DNA of 64,000 bases from Deinococcus aerolatus. Its GTDB lineage: Bacteria > Deinococcota > Deinococci > Deinococcales > Deinococcaceae. The translations under genes were made by a program, and so were the position numbers. The DNA lies in assembly GCF_014647055.1 (NCBI RefSeq), contig NZ_BMOL01000002.1:124001-188000 (forward strand). The letters are read 5' to 3'. This document shows positions 28,459 to 36,927 of this stretch, in pieces. Every line of letters begins with the position of its first letter. The stretch's first letter is position 1. The notes below the pieces were generated by a model that was not told the DNA's origin, did no database searches, and was given only the letters and a program-made list of their open reading frames with translations.

Positions 28459-29259
28459 ATGACCCGTCTGCGTCCCCGTCACCGGACCCGCCTCGTCCTG
28501 CCGCCGCGCGTGCGGTTCTGGGCGGGAGTGCTGCTGGCCCTGGTGACCGGGTATCTGATTGCCCTGGCCCAGAGCGCCGTCGTGCGTCCCCCGCTGGTCG
28601 TTGGGCAGGATGGGGTGCCGCCAGCGGGAGGGGCGGTGGGCGTGACCTCTACCCTGGAAAACCAGGGCGGCGTGTTCATTAACATCCGGCCAGCCGGCGA
28701 GGCGAGGACGCTGCTGGTGTATTACCCCGGCGGCCTCGTGCGCCCACAGGCCTACGAGTGGCTGGGCCGTGCGCTGGCCGCCGACGGTGTGCAGACCGTG
28801 ATTCCAGCCTTTCCCCTGGACCTCGCTGTGACGGGGATTAACCGCGCCGACGTGCTGATCCGCAAGTTCGGTGGGGACAAGACGGTGGTTCTTGCGGGCC
28901 ACTCGCTGGGCGGGGCGATGGCCGCGCAATACGCCAAAAGCCACACCGAACAACTGGCCGGGCTGGTGTTGATGGGCGCGTATCCGGCGGGCAACGTGAG
29001 CCTCCGGGACACCCGCCTCCCCGTACTGTCGCTGCTGGCCGAACTGGACGGCGTGGCCGCCCCCGCCGATGTGCGCGGCGGCCTGAGCCGCCTGCCTGCC
29101 AGTGCCCGGCTGACGGTGATTCCCGGTGCGGTGCACAGCTTTTTCGGACGCTACGGTCCCCAGAAGAACGACGGCCTGCCCACGGTGACCCGTGCGGTGG
29201 CCGAAGCGGCGGTTCTGAAGGAGATCAGGGCGTTTATCCGTGACTTGCCCGCGACATAG
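28459..29259 (+). CDS. Membrane-anchored alpha/beta hydrolase
   Basis: 266 residues. A basic N-terminus and one transmembrane helix (FWAGVLLALVTGYLIALAQ) place the catalytic domain outside the cytoplasmic membrane. The nucleophile elbow is VVLAGHSLGGAMAAQYA, the acid is probably in LAELDGVAAPADV, and the catalytic His is in IPGAVHSFFGRYG. The fold pattern matches the alpha/beta hydrolase 5 type. Substrate unknown. Confidence 0.85.
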   Translation: MTRLRPRHRTRLVLPPRVRFWAGVLLALVTGYLIALAQSAVVRPPLVVGQDGVPPAGGAVGVTSTLENQGGVFINIRPAGEARTLLVYYPGGLVRPQAYEWLGRALAADGVQTVIPAFPLDLAVTGINRADVLIRKFGGDKTVVLAGHSLGGAMAAQYAKSHTEQLAGLVLMGAYPAGNVSLRDTRLPVLSLLAELDGVAAPADVRGGLSRLPASARLTVIPGAVHSFFGRYGPQKNDGLPTVTRAVAEAAVLKEIRAFIRDLPAT

Positions 29260-29286
29260 GCCAAATGGAGCGGTCTGAATACAGGA

Positions 29287-29316
29287 AAGCGGCCCTGGAT
29301 CCATCCAGGGCCGCTT
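29287..29316. terminator. Bidirectional terminator between hydrolase and formate module
   Basis: A perfect inverted repeat with 14-bp arms (29287-29300 with 29303-29316) sits between convergent genes and serves both. Confidence 0.85.
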
Positions 29317-29348
29317 CTGCTCAACGTGGGCGTTCCAGTGGTCCAGCG

Positions 29349-29480
29349 TTACTGAAAAAGCTGGGCCACCTTGAGCAGGGTCTGCCACACGCCCCATACC
29401 AGGGGAATGCCGGGAACCAGCCACGCGAGGTAGGTTACGGGCGAGGGCTGTTCGGTGGGCGGCTCGGTTCGGTTGGTCAT
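29349..29480 (-). CDS. MFS transporter small subunit (43 residues)
   Basis: A 43-residue ORF with a polar start (MTNRTEPPTEQPSPV) and one hydrophobic helix, AWLVPGIPLVWGVWQTLL. It begins 18 nt after the stop of the oxalate/formate-antiporter-type transporter and has its own GAGGA ribosome site. This pattern, a short N-terminus followed by AWLxxGIPLxWGVxQTLLK, matches the small accessory proteins annotated beside such transporters. Probably a single-pass partner stabilising the carrier. Easily missed because of its length. Confidence 0.75.
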   Translation of the reverse strand: MTNRTEPPTEQPSPVTYLAWLVPGIPLVWGVWQTLLKVAQLFQ

Positions 29481-29498
29481 ATCATTTTCCTCAGCGGC

Positions 29499-30920
29499 TC
29501 AGTCGTCGGCGGCGGGTGAAGTGGGCAGGGGACTCTGGCCCGCTGGTGCGGCCGCCCAGTAGCGGCTGGCCACCGGGCGGATCAACAGGTTGGCGATAAA
29601 ACCGATGACCAGCAGGCCGGCCATGATGTACATGACGGTCGAGTACGCCTGGGCGGCGGGAATGCCGGCCTTGATCTGGCTGTCGCGAAAGCCGTTGACC
29701 AGGGTGGGGCCGGCGATGGCCGCCGCGCTCCAGGCCAGCAGCAGCCGGCCGTGGATGGCCCCCACGTTGGCGGTCCCGAACAGGTCGCGCAGGTAGGCGG
29801 GCACGGTGGCAAAGCCGCCGCCGTACATGCTCAGGATGATGCAGAAGCCGGCCACGAACAGCACCAGGCTGGCCATGTTGCCGAACATGGGAATCAGGAA
29901 ATACAGCACAGTTCCCAGTGCGAAGAAGATCATGTAGGTGGGCTTGCGCCCCAGCCGGTCGCTGGTGGTGGACCAGAAAAAGCGGCCCGCCATATTGAAG
30001 ATGCTCAGCAGGCCCACGAACCCGGCGGCGGCGGCAGCCGTAACCCCGTTGCCGGTCCCCAGCACCTTGTCGCTGAACATCTCCTGAATCATGACGCTGG
30101 CCTGCCCGAGCACGCCGATGCCGGCAGTCACGTTCAGGAACAGCACCGTGAACAGCAACCAGAACTGTGGGGTGCGGAACGCCTGATCGACCAGTACATT
30201 GTGGTTGGAGATCATGCCGCCTGCCGCATTGACCTTGGGCACGTATCCTGCCGGTGCCCAGCCCTCGGCGGGAACGCGCACCATCAGTGCGCCGAACACC
30301 ATGAACAGGAAGTAGACCGCGCCCATGATCAGGAACGTCGAGCCGACGCCCAGGGTGCCGTCGCCGGTAAACCGGGCCATCAGCGCCGTGCCCAGAGGGC
30401 TGCCGATCAGCGCCCCGCCGCCAAAGCCCATGATCGCCATGCCGGTGGCCAGTCCGGGCCGGTCCGGAAACCATTTGATCAGTGTGCTGACCGGACTGAT
30501 GTACCCCAGGCCCAGGCCGATCCCGCCGATCACCCCGTTGCCCAGAATCACCAGCCACAGCATGTGCAGTCGGACCCCCAGGGCCGCAATCAGGAAGCCG
30601 CCGCAGAACAGCAGGGCGCTGGCGAACATGGTCTTGCGCGGGCCTTCGCGCTCCACCCATTTGCCGAACAGCGCAGAACTCGCGCCTAGGAAGAACAGCG
30701 CCACGCTGAAGATCAGGCCCACCTGGAACAGCGACCAGTCGCCCGCCGCCCCTGTTTCGGCCGTGACGTCACCGCTGATCAGCCGCGAGAGGGGCTTGTT
30801 GAACACCGAATAGGCGTAGATCTGCCCAATGCTCAGATGAACGGCCAGTGCGGCCGGCGGAACCAGCCAGCGGCTCCAGCCCGGCCCGGCGACGGAATGT
30901 TCACGGTCCAAAAATCCCAT
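29499..30920 (-). CDS. MFS transporter, oxalate/formate antiporter (OFA) type
   Basis: 473 residues, twelve predicted transmembrane helices. OFA-subfamily features are HLSIGQIYAYSVFNKPLSRL near the start, GGIGLGLGYISPVSTLIKWF in helix 5 and SVMIQEMFSDKVLG before helix 8. Members carry oxalate, formate or other small organic acids. Context (formate dehydrogenase and FdhD upstream on the same strand) argues for formate. The ATG at 30920 follows AGGAG; an ATG at 30938 would add six residues. Confidence 0.9.
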   Translation of the reverse strand: MGFLDREHSVAGPGWSRWLVPPAALAVHLSIGQIYAYSVFNKPLSRLISGDVTAETGAAGDWSLFQVGLIFSVALFFLGASSALFGKWVEREGPRKTMFASALLFCGGFLIAALGVRLHMLWLVILGNGVIGGIGLGLGYISPVSTLIKWFPDRPGLATGMAIMGFGGGALIGSPLGTALMARFTGDGTLGVGSTFLIMGAVYFLFMVFGALMVRVPAEGWAPAGYVPKVNAAGGMISNHNVLVDQAFRTPQFWLLFTVLFLNVTAGIGVLGQASVMIQEMFSDKVLGTGNGVTAAAAAGFVGLLSIFNMAGRFFWSTTSDRLGRKPTYMIFFALGTVLYFLIPMFGNMASLVLFVAGFCIILSMYGGGFATVPAYLRDLFGTANVGAIHGRLLLAWSAAAIAGPTLVNGFRDSQIKAGIPAAQAYSTVMYIMAGLLVIGFIANLLIRPVASRYWAAAPAGQSPLPTSPAADD

Positions 30921-31118
30921 AGATGCTCCTGTCCTCATTGATTTGATGTAGAGCGATAGTAACGGGTGCCAGGGTCAATGTGTTGAGTCCAGTGGCGATC
31001 TGTGTCTCATGAAGTGAGATTGGATACAGTTTGGACTCGTGCGACGTATCGGCATGACGCAGCCGGAGAGGCCCTGGACAGTGGGTGGAAAGGAAACGTG
31101 GGTGCCCTCTGCCTCGCC

Positions 31119-31922
31119 TCAGCCATCAAGTCCCCGCACCCGATCTGCTCCGGCATACACCGTGAAGCGGCCTTCCCTGGCAAAGCCACACAGCGTGACC
31201 TCGAAGGCGGCCGCCGTGTCCACCGCGAGACTGGTCGCCGCCCCCACGGCCACCACCGCTCCGATTCCGGCGGTCACGGCCTTCTGCACGATCTCGAAGC
31301 CCGCGCGGCTGCTCACGACCAGCACGTGGTTGGTCAGGGGGAGGCGGTGAACCTGTGCGCCCACCGCCTTGTCCACAGCGTTGTGCCGCCCGACATCCTC
31401 GCGCGAGCACAGCAGGGTGCCTGCCGGGGAGAACAGCGCCGCGCCGTGCAGCCCGCCCGTCTCCTGAAAACCAGCCTGGGTTTCGCGCAGCCGCTCCGGC
31501 AATCCGGCCAGCTGTGCGGCGCCCAGCGGCCCCGCCGTCCAGGATGGGGGAGACGCCCGGTTCAACAGTTGCTCCACGCTGCCCGAACCGCAGACGCCAC
31601 AGGCGCTCGATGACACGGCCAGTCTGGCCCCCGCCGCCAGCCGCTCATGCTCTGGGGTGTGCAGGTGCCACACGTTGGGGTTCTCCGGATCGGCGTCCAG
31701 GGTGAATGCCTGCGGCCACAGGCCCTCCGAGACCAGCCAGCCCAGCAGCAGTTCGCGGTCATGGCCGGGCGTCCGCATCAGCACGCCCAGCGGCAGTTCG
31801 CGGTCCGGGGTGTGCAGGCGCAGTTCCAGCGGTTCCTCGACGGCGACGGCGTCGGTGCGGCGAAACCAGCCGCCGGCCCGGTACAACCCGACGGGCAGAT
31901 GGACGATGCCCTCCGCTTCCAT
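31119..31922 (-). CDS. fdhD: Formate dehydrogenase sulfurtransferase FdhD
   Basis: 267 residues. FdhD relays sulfur from a cysteine desulfurase to the molybdopterin-guanine dinucleotide cofactor, a step essential for formate dehydrogenase activity. The CxxC relay is in SSSACGVCGSGSVEQL; EEPLELRL, RTPGHDRELLLGWLVSEG and SREDVGRHNAVDKAVG are family signatures. It lies 20 nt after the DUF1641 gene, in the same transcription unit as the dehydrogenase it activates. Confidence 0.94.
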   Translation of the reverse strand: MEAEGIVHLPVGLYRAGGWFRRTDAVAVEEPLELRLHTPDRELPLGVLMRTPGHDRELLLGWLVSEGLWPQAFTLDADPENPNVWHLHTPEHERLAAGARLAVSSSACGVCGSGSVEQLLNRASPPSWTAGPLGAAQLAGLPERLRETQAGFQETGGLHGAALFSPAGTLLCSREDVGRHNAVDKAVGAQVHRLPLTNHVLVVSSRAGFEIVQKAVTAGIGAVVAVGAATSLAVDTAAAFEVTLCGFAREGRFTVYAGADRVRGLDG

Positions 31923-31942
31923 CTGCCTGCCCTGAGTGTGGT

Positions 31943-32446
31943 TCAGCGGCCCACCTCGGCCTGGTTGGCGGTCGGCGTGGCCTCGCCGTTCGCCTCGCGC
32001 AGGGCGCGGCCTGCACCCTTCAGGACGGCCATCAGCGCGCCCAGTGCCACCTGCACGTCCCGGTCCCTGAGCAGGCCCAATAGCTCGCCCACCCCGATGC
32101 CCTTGCCGGCGGCAACGTGCCGGGCACCCTCGTGCACGCCCGTGGTCACGGCGCTGCCCAGAACGCTGACCTCGCGCGGGTCAAGGGTGGCCAGCGTCTT
32201 GCCCAGTTCCGTGGCATTGCGCAGCAGGGTGGTGCCGCTCTCCCCGCCAGTGATGTGCAGCAGCGACGCGATCAACCCCTCCCCGCCGCGCACGGTCTTA
32301 CCCAGCACGTCCAGCACGCCGTGCTCGTGCAGCTGTCGCAGGACGTACAGCCCCTCTTCCAGCGCGGCGGTCGAATCTTCGACGGTTGAATGCAGGCGCT
32401 CCTGCGGCGTCGGGTCGCGGGGCGTGAAGTCAAGCGCTCTGGCCAT
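31943..32446 (-). CDS. DUF1641 protein, formate dehydrogenase partner (YjgD-like)
   Basis: 167-residue helical protein of the DUF1641 family; typical parts are ALEEGLYVLRQLHEHGVLDV and GLLRDRDVQVALGALMAVLK. In Bacillus the homologue yjgD lies next to the formate-dehydrogenase-like yjgC, and the same pairing is seen here. It has a strong GAGGAG ribosome site and starts 24 nt after the dehydrogenase stop. Probably an accessory or electron-transfer-complex subunit; its biochemical role is not established. Confidence 0.85.
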   Translation of the reverse strand: MARALDFTPRDPTPQERLHSTVEDSTAALEEGLYVLRQLHEHGVLDVLGKTVRGGEGLIASLLHITGGESGTTLLRNATELGKTLATLDPREVSVLGSAVTTGVHEGARHVAAGKGIGVGELLGLLRDRDVQVALGALMAVLKGAGRALREANGEATPTANQAEVGR

Positions 32447-32470
32447 GAAAGCTCCTCGTGGAAAAAAACA

Positions 32471-35400
32471 TCAGTCGTCCGTGCCCAGGGCGTCGGTGCG
32501 GGCATTGAGGCTGTCGCCGAGCATCGGCAGGGCGCCGCCCGGATACACGTAGTCGGGCCGCGCCCACTTGCGCTCGACCTCCACACCGGTCTGGGGCGTG
32601 GGGTGGCCCCAGCGGAAGTTGCGGGCCGGCAGCGGGTTGTCGCCCACCTCGCCCAGAAGTTCCATGCGGACACGGTTGTCCTTGTAGGCGGGGGTGTTGG
32701 TGATCGAGTCTCCCTCGGAGCCGGTCAGGTGGTTCACGGCGTCCTGGGCCTTGCGGGCGTTCATGGGCACGTACAGTTCGTTGTCGCTGACGCGGCCCGT
32801 CACCAGGGCCTGCAGCCGGACCGCGCCGTGCGCGCTGACCAGCCGGACCCACTGTCCGCTCTGGATCTGGCGCTCGGCGGCCAGTTCCTGGCTGACCTCC
32901 ACGAACGCGTCGGGCGCGGTCACCGCGATGCCCTCCACCCGGAAGGTCATGTTGCCCTCGTGGAAGTGTTCCAGCATCCGCCCGGAGTTCAGGTGCAGAT
33001 CGAACTCCTGGTTGGGGGCCTGCTGGCGGGGGCGGTACTCCCCGGCGTACAGGCGGGCCTTCCCGTCCGGAAAGTTGAAGCGCTCGGTATACAGCAGCGG
33101 CTGGTCCGTGCCGTCCTCGGCCACCGGCCAGCAAAGCGTCTTGTAGCCTTCCAGGCGCTCGTAGGTCACCCCGGCAAAATAGGGCGTCAGGCGCGAGATC
33201 TCGGCCATGATCTCCGAGGGGTGCGTATAGCCCCAGTGGTGGCCCATGCGCTCCGCGACGGCCATGTAGATCTGCCAGTCGGGCTTGGTGCCCTTGAGGG
33301 GCGGCATGACCTCGTACAGGCGCTGGATGCGGCGCTCGGTGTTCGTGAACGTGCCTTCCTTTTCCAGCGACGCGGCGGCGGGGAACACCACGTCCGCGTA
33401 CCGCGCCGTGTTGGTGAAGTAAAGGTCCTGCACGACCAGGAATTCCAGCGCCTCGAAGCCTTCCTGCAGGTGGTTGGCATTGGCGTCGGTCAGGCTCATT
33501 TCCTCGCCGGTGATCCACATTGACTTGAGCTGGCCGTGAATGGCGGCGTCCAGCATCTGCGTGTTGTCCAGGCCGCGCTGCGCCCGCAGGGTGACGCCCC
33601 ACTCGCGCTGGTGGCGCTGAATGGCAAGTTCGTCGGTCACCAGCTGGTACCCGGTCACCTGATCCGGCATGGCTCCCATGTCCGACGCGCCCTGCACGTT
33701 GTTGTGTCCCCGCAGCGGGTACGCCCCGGTGCCCAGGCGGCCATAGTTCCCAGTAATCAGCAGCAGATTGGAGATGGCGGCGCTGGTGTCGGTGCCGCCG
33801 CACTGCTGCGTGACGCCCATTGCCCACAGGACGCACACGCGTTCCTCGGCAGCGATCTGACGGGCCAGAGCCTCCAGCGTGGCGGCGCTCAGGCCAGTTT
33901 CACGCTCGGCGTACTCCAGCGTGAATTCCCGGATCGATGCGCGGAACTCATCCAGGCCGTTGACGCGCTCTGCCAGGAAAGCCTTGTTCTCCAGACCGTT
34001 GTCCAGAATGAACTTGCTGACTGCGCCCAGCCACACGAAGTCGGTGCCGGGCTTCGGGCGGTGAAACGCGTCGGCCCGCTTGGCCAGTTCATGCTCGCGG
34101 ATGTCGAACACGACCACGCGGGTACGCCCCAGCTTCTGCGCCCGCTTCACGCGGGTGGCCAGGACCGGGTGGCTCTCAGCGGTGTTGCTGCCCACCGTGA
34201 TGATCAGGCTGGCGTTCTCGATGTCCCGGATGGTGCCGCTGTCGCCGCCGATGCCCACGGTCAGCGCCAGGCCCTTGGAGGCCGGCGACTGGCAGTAGCG
34301 CGAGCAGTTGTCGACGTTGTTGGTGCCAATGACCTGCCGCGCAAACTTCTGCACCAGGAACGCTTCCTCGTTGCTGGCCTTGCTGCTGGCCACAAAGGCC
34401 AGTGCGTCCGGGCCGTGCTGGGCCTTGATGTCCATGAAGCGCCGTGCCACGAGGTCCAGCGCCTCTTCCCAGCTGGCCTCACGGAAGCGGTCGCCCTCGC
34501 GGATCAGGGGCGAGGTCAGGCGGTCGCCGCTGTTCACGTAATCCCAGCCGAACTTGCCCTTGACGCAGGTGCTGATGCCGTTGGCGTGGCCCAGCCCCGG
34601 CTCGACCTTCAGAATGTGCCGCTCGTCGGTCCACACGTCGAAGGAACAGCCCACGCCGCAGTACGTGCATACGGTCTTGGTCTTCTTGATGTAGCGGTCA
34701 CGCGCCGCCGACTCGATTTCCGAGACATTCATGATGGGCTTGAGGCCCACACTGGCTTCCATGCCCTTGACCACGTCAATCGCCGCGTCAAACACCGGCA
34801 GCGGAATCCCGGTGAACAGGCCTGCGTGCCCCAGCATGGACTTTTCCTGCAGGGCATTGCACGGGCAGACCGTGACGCAGTGGCCGCAGCTCACGCAGCT
34901 CGATTCGCCAATCGGCTTGCCGCCGTCCCACAGCACGCGCGGCTGCTCGGCCTCCCAGTTGATGCTGAGGGTTTCGTTGACCTGCACGTTCTGGCAGGCC
35001 TCCACGCAGCGCCCGCACAGGATGCACTGGTCCGGGTCGTAGCGGTAGAAGGGGTTGGTCTCGTCTTTGGGGTAGCCCTTGGGCTGAAACGGCCGGGTCT
35101 GGTGGTCGATGCCCAGCACGCCCAGTGTGTTGTGCACGGTGCAGTTGCCGTTGTTGTTGTCGCAGACCGTGCAGTACAGGTCGTGGTTTGCCACGATGCG
35201 GTCGTAGGCGTCCCGCTGCGCCGCCCGCGCCGCGATGGTCTGCGTGCGGACCACCATGCCCGCCGTGACACTGGTCCCGCAGGCCCGCCCAAGCTGCCCA
35301 TTAATGTCCACCGAACAGGTGTCGCAGGTCTGGATCGGCCCCAGTTGCGGGTGGTAGCACACCTGGGCCAGCTCGATCTGGGCGCGGTTGATGGCGTCCA

Positions 35401-35542
35401 CCAGCGGCTCGCCCATGAAGGCCGTGAAGGTTCCGCCGTCAATTTGAATGTCCACCGCCGGTCCGCTGGCCGGCCGGGTCGGCCCGACCGTGGAGCGAAT
35501 GTGGGCGTCGTTGGGGACGGCCAGATGATCCGTTTGCTGCAT
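32471..35542 (-). CDS. Formate dehydrogenase alpha subunit (YjgC-type, Mo-bisMGD)
   Basis: 1023 residues, cytoplasmic (no Tat signal). The N-terminal 2Fe-2S domain has C62, C73, C76 and C88; then come a NuoG-like H120/C124/C127/C134 site, two 4Fe-4S clusters (C173-C183 and C216-C226) and the Mo-domain cluster C292/C295/C299/C326. The Mo ligand lies in NVDNCSRYCQSPASKGL at C417, so it uses cysteine, not selenocysteine; the next residue is Gln where well-studied formate dehydrogenases have His. The C-terminal MGD-binding domain ends the protein. Transcribed first in the formate operon; GGGAGG precedes the ATG. Confidence 0.92.
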   Translation of the reverse strand: MQQTDHLAVPNDAHIRSTVGPTRPASGPAVDIQIDGGTFTAFMGEPLVDAINRAQIELAQVCYHPQLGPIQTCDTCSVDINGQLGRACGTSVTAGMVVRTQTIAARAAQRDAYDRIVANHDLYCTVCDNNNGNCTVHNTLGVLGIDHQTRPFQPKGYPKDETNPFYRYDPDQCILCGRCVEACQNVQVNETLSINWEAEQPRVLWDGGKPIGESSCVSCGHCVTVCPCNALQEKSMLGHAGLFTGIPLPVFDAAIDVVKGMEASVGLKPIMNVSEIESAARDRYIKKTKTVCTYCGVGCSFDVWTDERHILKVEPGLGHANGISTCVKGKFGWDYVNSGDRLTSPLIREGDRFREASWEEALDLVARRFMDIKAQHGPDALAFVASSKASNEEAFLVQKFARQVIGTNNVDNCSRYCQSPASKGLALTVGIGGDSGTIRDIENASLIITVGSNTAESHPVLATRVKRAQKLGRTRVVVFDIREHELAKRADAFHRPKPGTDFVWLGAVSKFILDNGLENKAFLAERVNGLDEFRASIREFTLEYAERETGLSAATLEALARQIAAEERVCVLWAMGVTQQCGGTDTSAAISNLLLITGNYGRLGTGAYPLRGHNNVQGASDMGAMPDQVTGYQLVTDELAIQRHQREWGVTLRAQRGLDNTQMLDAAIHGQLKSMWITGEEMSLTDANANHLQEGFEALEFLVVQDLYFTNTARYADVVFPAAASLEKEGTFTNTERRIQRLYEVMPPLKGTKPDWQIYMAVAERMGHHWGYTHPSEIMAEISRLTPYFAGVTYERLEGYKTLCWPVAEDGTDQPLLYTERFNFPDGKARLYAGEYRPRQQAPNQEFDLHLNSGRMLEHFHEGNMTFRVEGIAVTAPDAFVEVSQELAAERQIQSGQWVRLVSAHGAVRLQALVTGRVSDNELYVPMNARKAQDAVNHLTGSEGDSITNTPAYKDNRVRMELLGEVGDNPLPARNFRWGHPTPQTGVEVERKWARPDYVYPGGALPMLGDSLNARTDALGTDD

Positions 35543-35578
35543 GCGTCAATGCCTCCCAGCACTTGTTTTGGTCCAGTG

Positions 35579-35584
35579 AGTATA
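35579..35584 (-). promoter_or_regulatory. -10 element TATACT for the formate operon
   Basis: TATACT lies 36 nt upstream of the dehydrogenase ATG and leaves room for a conventional leader with a GGGAGG site. No good -35 is visible. Confidence 0.5.
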
Positions 35585-35692
35585 GGAGCAGTTCGGCGGC
35601 AGAACATGGGCCTTTGATTACGAAAACCCCTGTGTCACGATGGTGCCCCCGGCGCTGTTGCGAAGTGGAAGGCAGGCGGCACAATGCGGCAG

Positions 35693-36325
35693 ATGCCCGG
35701 TCCTGCCGCTCCCTCCCTGCCCAGCACCGCATTGCCCGGGACCGAACTGCCCGCGCCCCGCGCCACTTCTGCCGAACTGGCCCGACTCGTTCACGGCGCG
35801 CCGCCGCATGTGCTGGACGCCGTGGCCCGCCACCCCAACACGCCGGTCACGCTGCTGGGCGAACTGGCCGTGACGTTCCCGGAGGCGGTGCTGGACAATC
35901 CCGCGCTTCCCCTGCTGCGGCTGGCGCAGGCGGGCCACATCCGGGCGTGGTCCGGACTGGCCGTCGCCCGGCTGGCGGCGGTGGACGCCGCCCCGGAGTG
36001 GGTGCAGGATCTGGCAATGCGGCACCCGGACCGGCAGGCCCGCTGGGCGGTGGCGGGGCGGGCACGTCTGAGCCAGCCGCGGCTCGAACAGCTGGCCGGC
36101 TGGGGCGAGTGGCAGCTGCGCGCGGCGGTGGCGCAGCATCCGGACCTGAGCGCTGACCTGATTCAGCGCTTTTCCACTGACACGGAGTACGGCGTGCGGC
36201 TCGCGCTGTCGGCCCGCCCTGACCTGCCGCCCGACGTGCTGCGCCGCCTGCGCACTGATCCGCACCCGCTGATCCGCCGCCGCCTGCAGATGCACGCCCT
36301 TCCCATGACGGGCACGGGCCGATGA
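35693..36325 (+). CDS. Helical repeat (LRV-like) protein
   Basis: About 210 residues built from roughly 24-residue helical units with the recurring pattern '[15 protein letters not shown]', '[16 protein letters not shown]' and '[16 protein letters not shown]', typical of leucine-rich-repeat-variant (LRV) or HEAT-like solenoids used for protein binding. The cysteine cluster that precedes classical LRV repeats is missing. ATG 35693 is preferred since CACAAT lies 7 nt before it; 35684 is an alternative. Overlaps the exonuclease gene by ATGA, so it may act with it. Confidence 0.75.
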   Translation: MPGPAAPSLPSTALPGTELPAPRATSAELARLVHGAPPHVLDAVARHPNTPVTLLGELAVTFPEAVLDNPALPLLRLAQAGHIRAWSGLAVARLAAVDAAPEWVQDLAMRHPDRQARWAVAGRARLSQPRLEQLAGWGEWQLRAAVAQHPDLSADLIQRFSTDTEYGVRLALSARPDLPPDVLRRLRTDPHPLIRRRLQMHALPMTGTGR

Positions 36326-36903
36326 GCGCGGGGGACCGCCCCGTCACGCTGCGTCAGCCGATCATCTTCGTGGACGTGGAAACCGGCGGCCGTGACCCGG
36401 CCCGCCACCCGCTGCTGACGGTGGGGGCGGTGACGCTGGGCGAGGACGGCCAGATCACACGTCCGCTGCATCTGCGGGTCAGGCACCGCGAGTACTGTGT
36501 GGAACCGGGTGCGCTGGCCGTGACGGGCATCGACCTGCTGGAGCATGACCGCGCTGCCCAGCCACCAGAGGAGGTGGCCGCCGCCCTGCGCGGGTACGCC
36601 GCCGGGGTGGGCCGGGTGATGCTGGGTGGTCACAACTTCGGCTTCGATCTGGGGTTTCTGCGCCCCCTTCTGCCTGACCTCCGACGGGTGTTCCGCAGCA
36701 GCTACGTGGACACCAAGCTGACCGCCCAGTTCCTGATACACGCCGGGGTGCTGCCGCACGGGGTGGGCACGCCGCTGGCCCAGTTGACCGGGCATTTTGG
36801 CATTGAGTACACGGCGCACGACGCGCTGGAAGACGCCACCGCGACGGCAAAAGTCTACGTGCAACTGCTCAGGCTGGTGGGGGCAGAGGCCACCGCTGAC
36901 TGA
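36322..36903 (+). CDS. DEDDh 3'-5' exonuclease (DnaQ-like)
   Basis: 193 residues. Exo I motif is [11 protein letters not shown] (Asp, Glu), Exo II is [15 protein letters not shown] (Asp) and Exo III is [16 protein letters not shown] (His, Asp), so all catalytic residues are present. A stand-alone proofreading-type exonuclease or RNase T-like enzyme; not fused to a polymerase. ATGA overlap with the solenoid-repeat gene implies coupled expression. Confidence 0.87.
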   Translation: MSAGDRPVTLRQPIIFVDVETGGRDPARHPLLTVGAVTLGEDGQITRPLHLRVRHREYCVEPGALAVTGIDLLEHDRAAQPPEEVAAALRGYAAGVGRVMLGGHNFGFDLGFLRPLLPDLRRVFRSSYVDTKLTAQFLIHAGVLPHGVGTPLAQLTGHFGIEYTAHDALEDATATAKVYVQLLRLVGAEATAD

Positions 36904-36927
36904 GGCGTCACTGGACGTTTTGGTCGT

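Noticed and set aside
34255..34320. Possible selenocysteine in formate dehydrogenase
   Set aside because: The Mo-ligand codon is a cysteine codon and there is no in-frame TGA.
33536..35617. Very long plus-strand open frame (about 690 codons) opposite the formate dehydrogenase gene
   Set aside because: Antisense shadow of a real high-G+C gene; residues are His/Val/Arg/Gln-rich with no domain, while the minus strand encodes a full molybdoenzyme.
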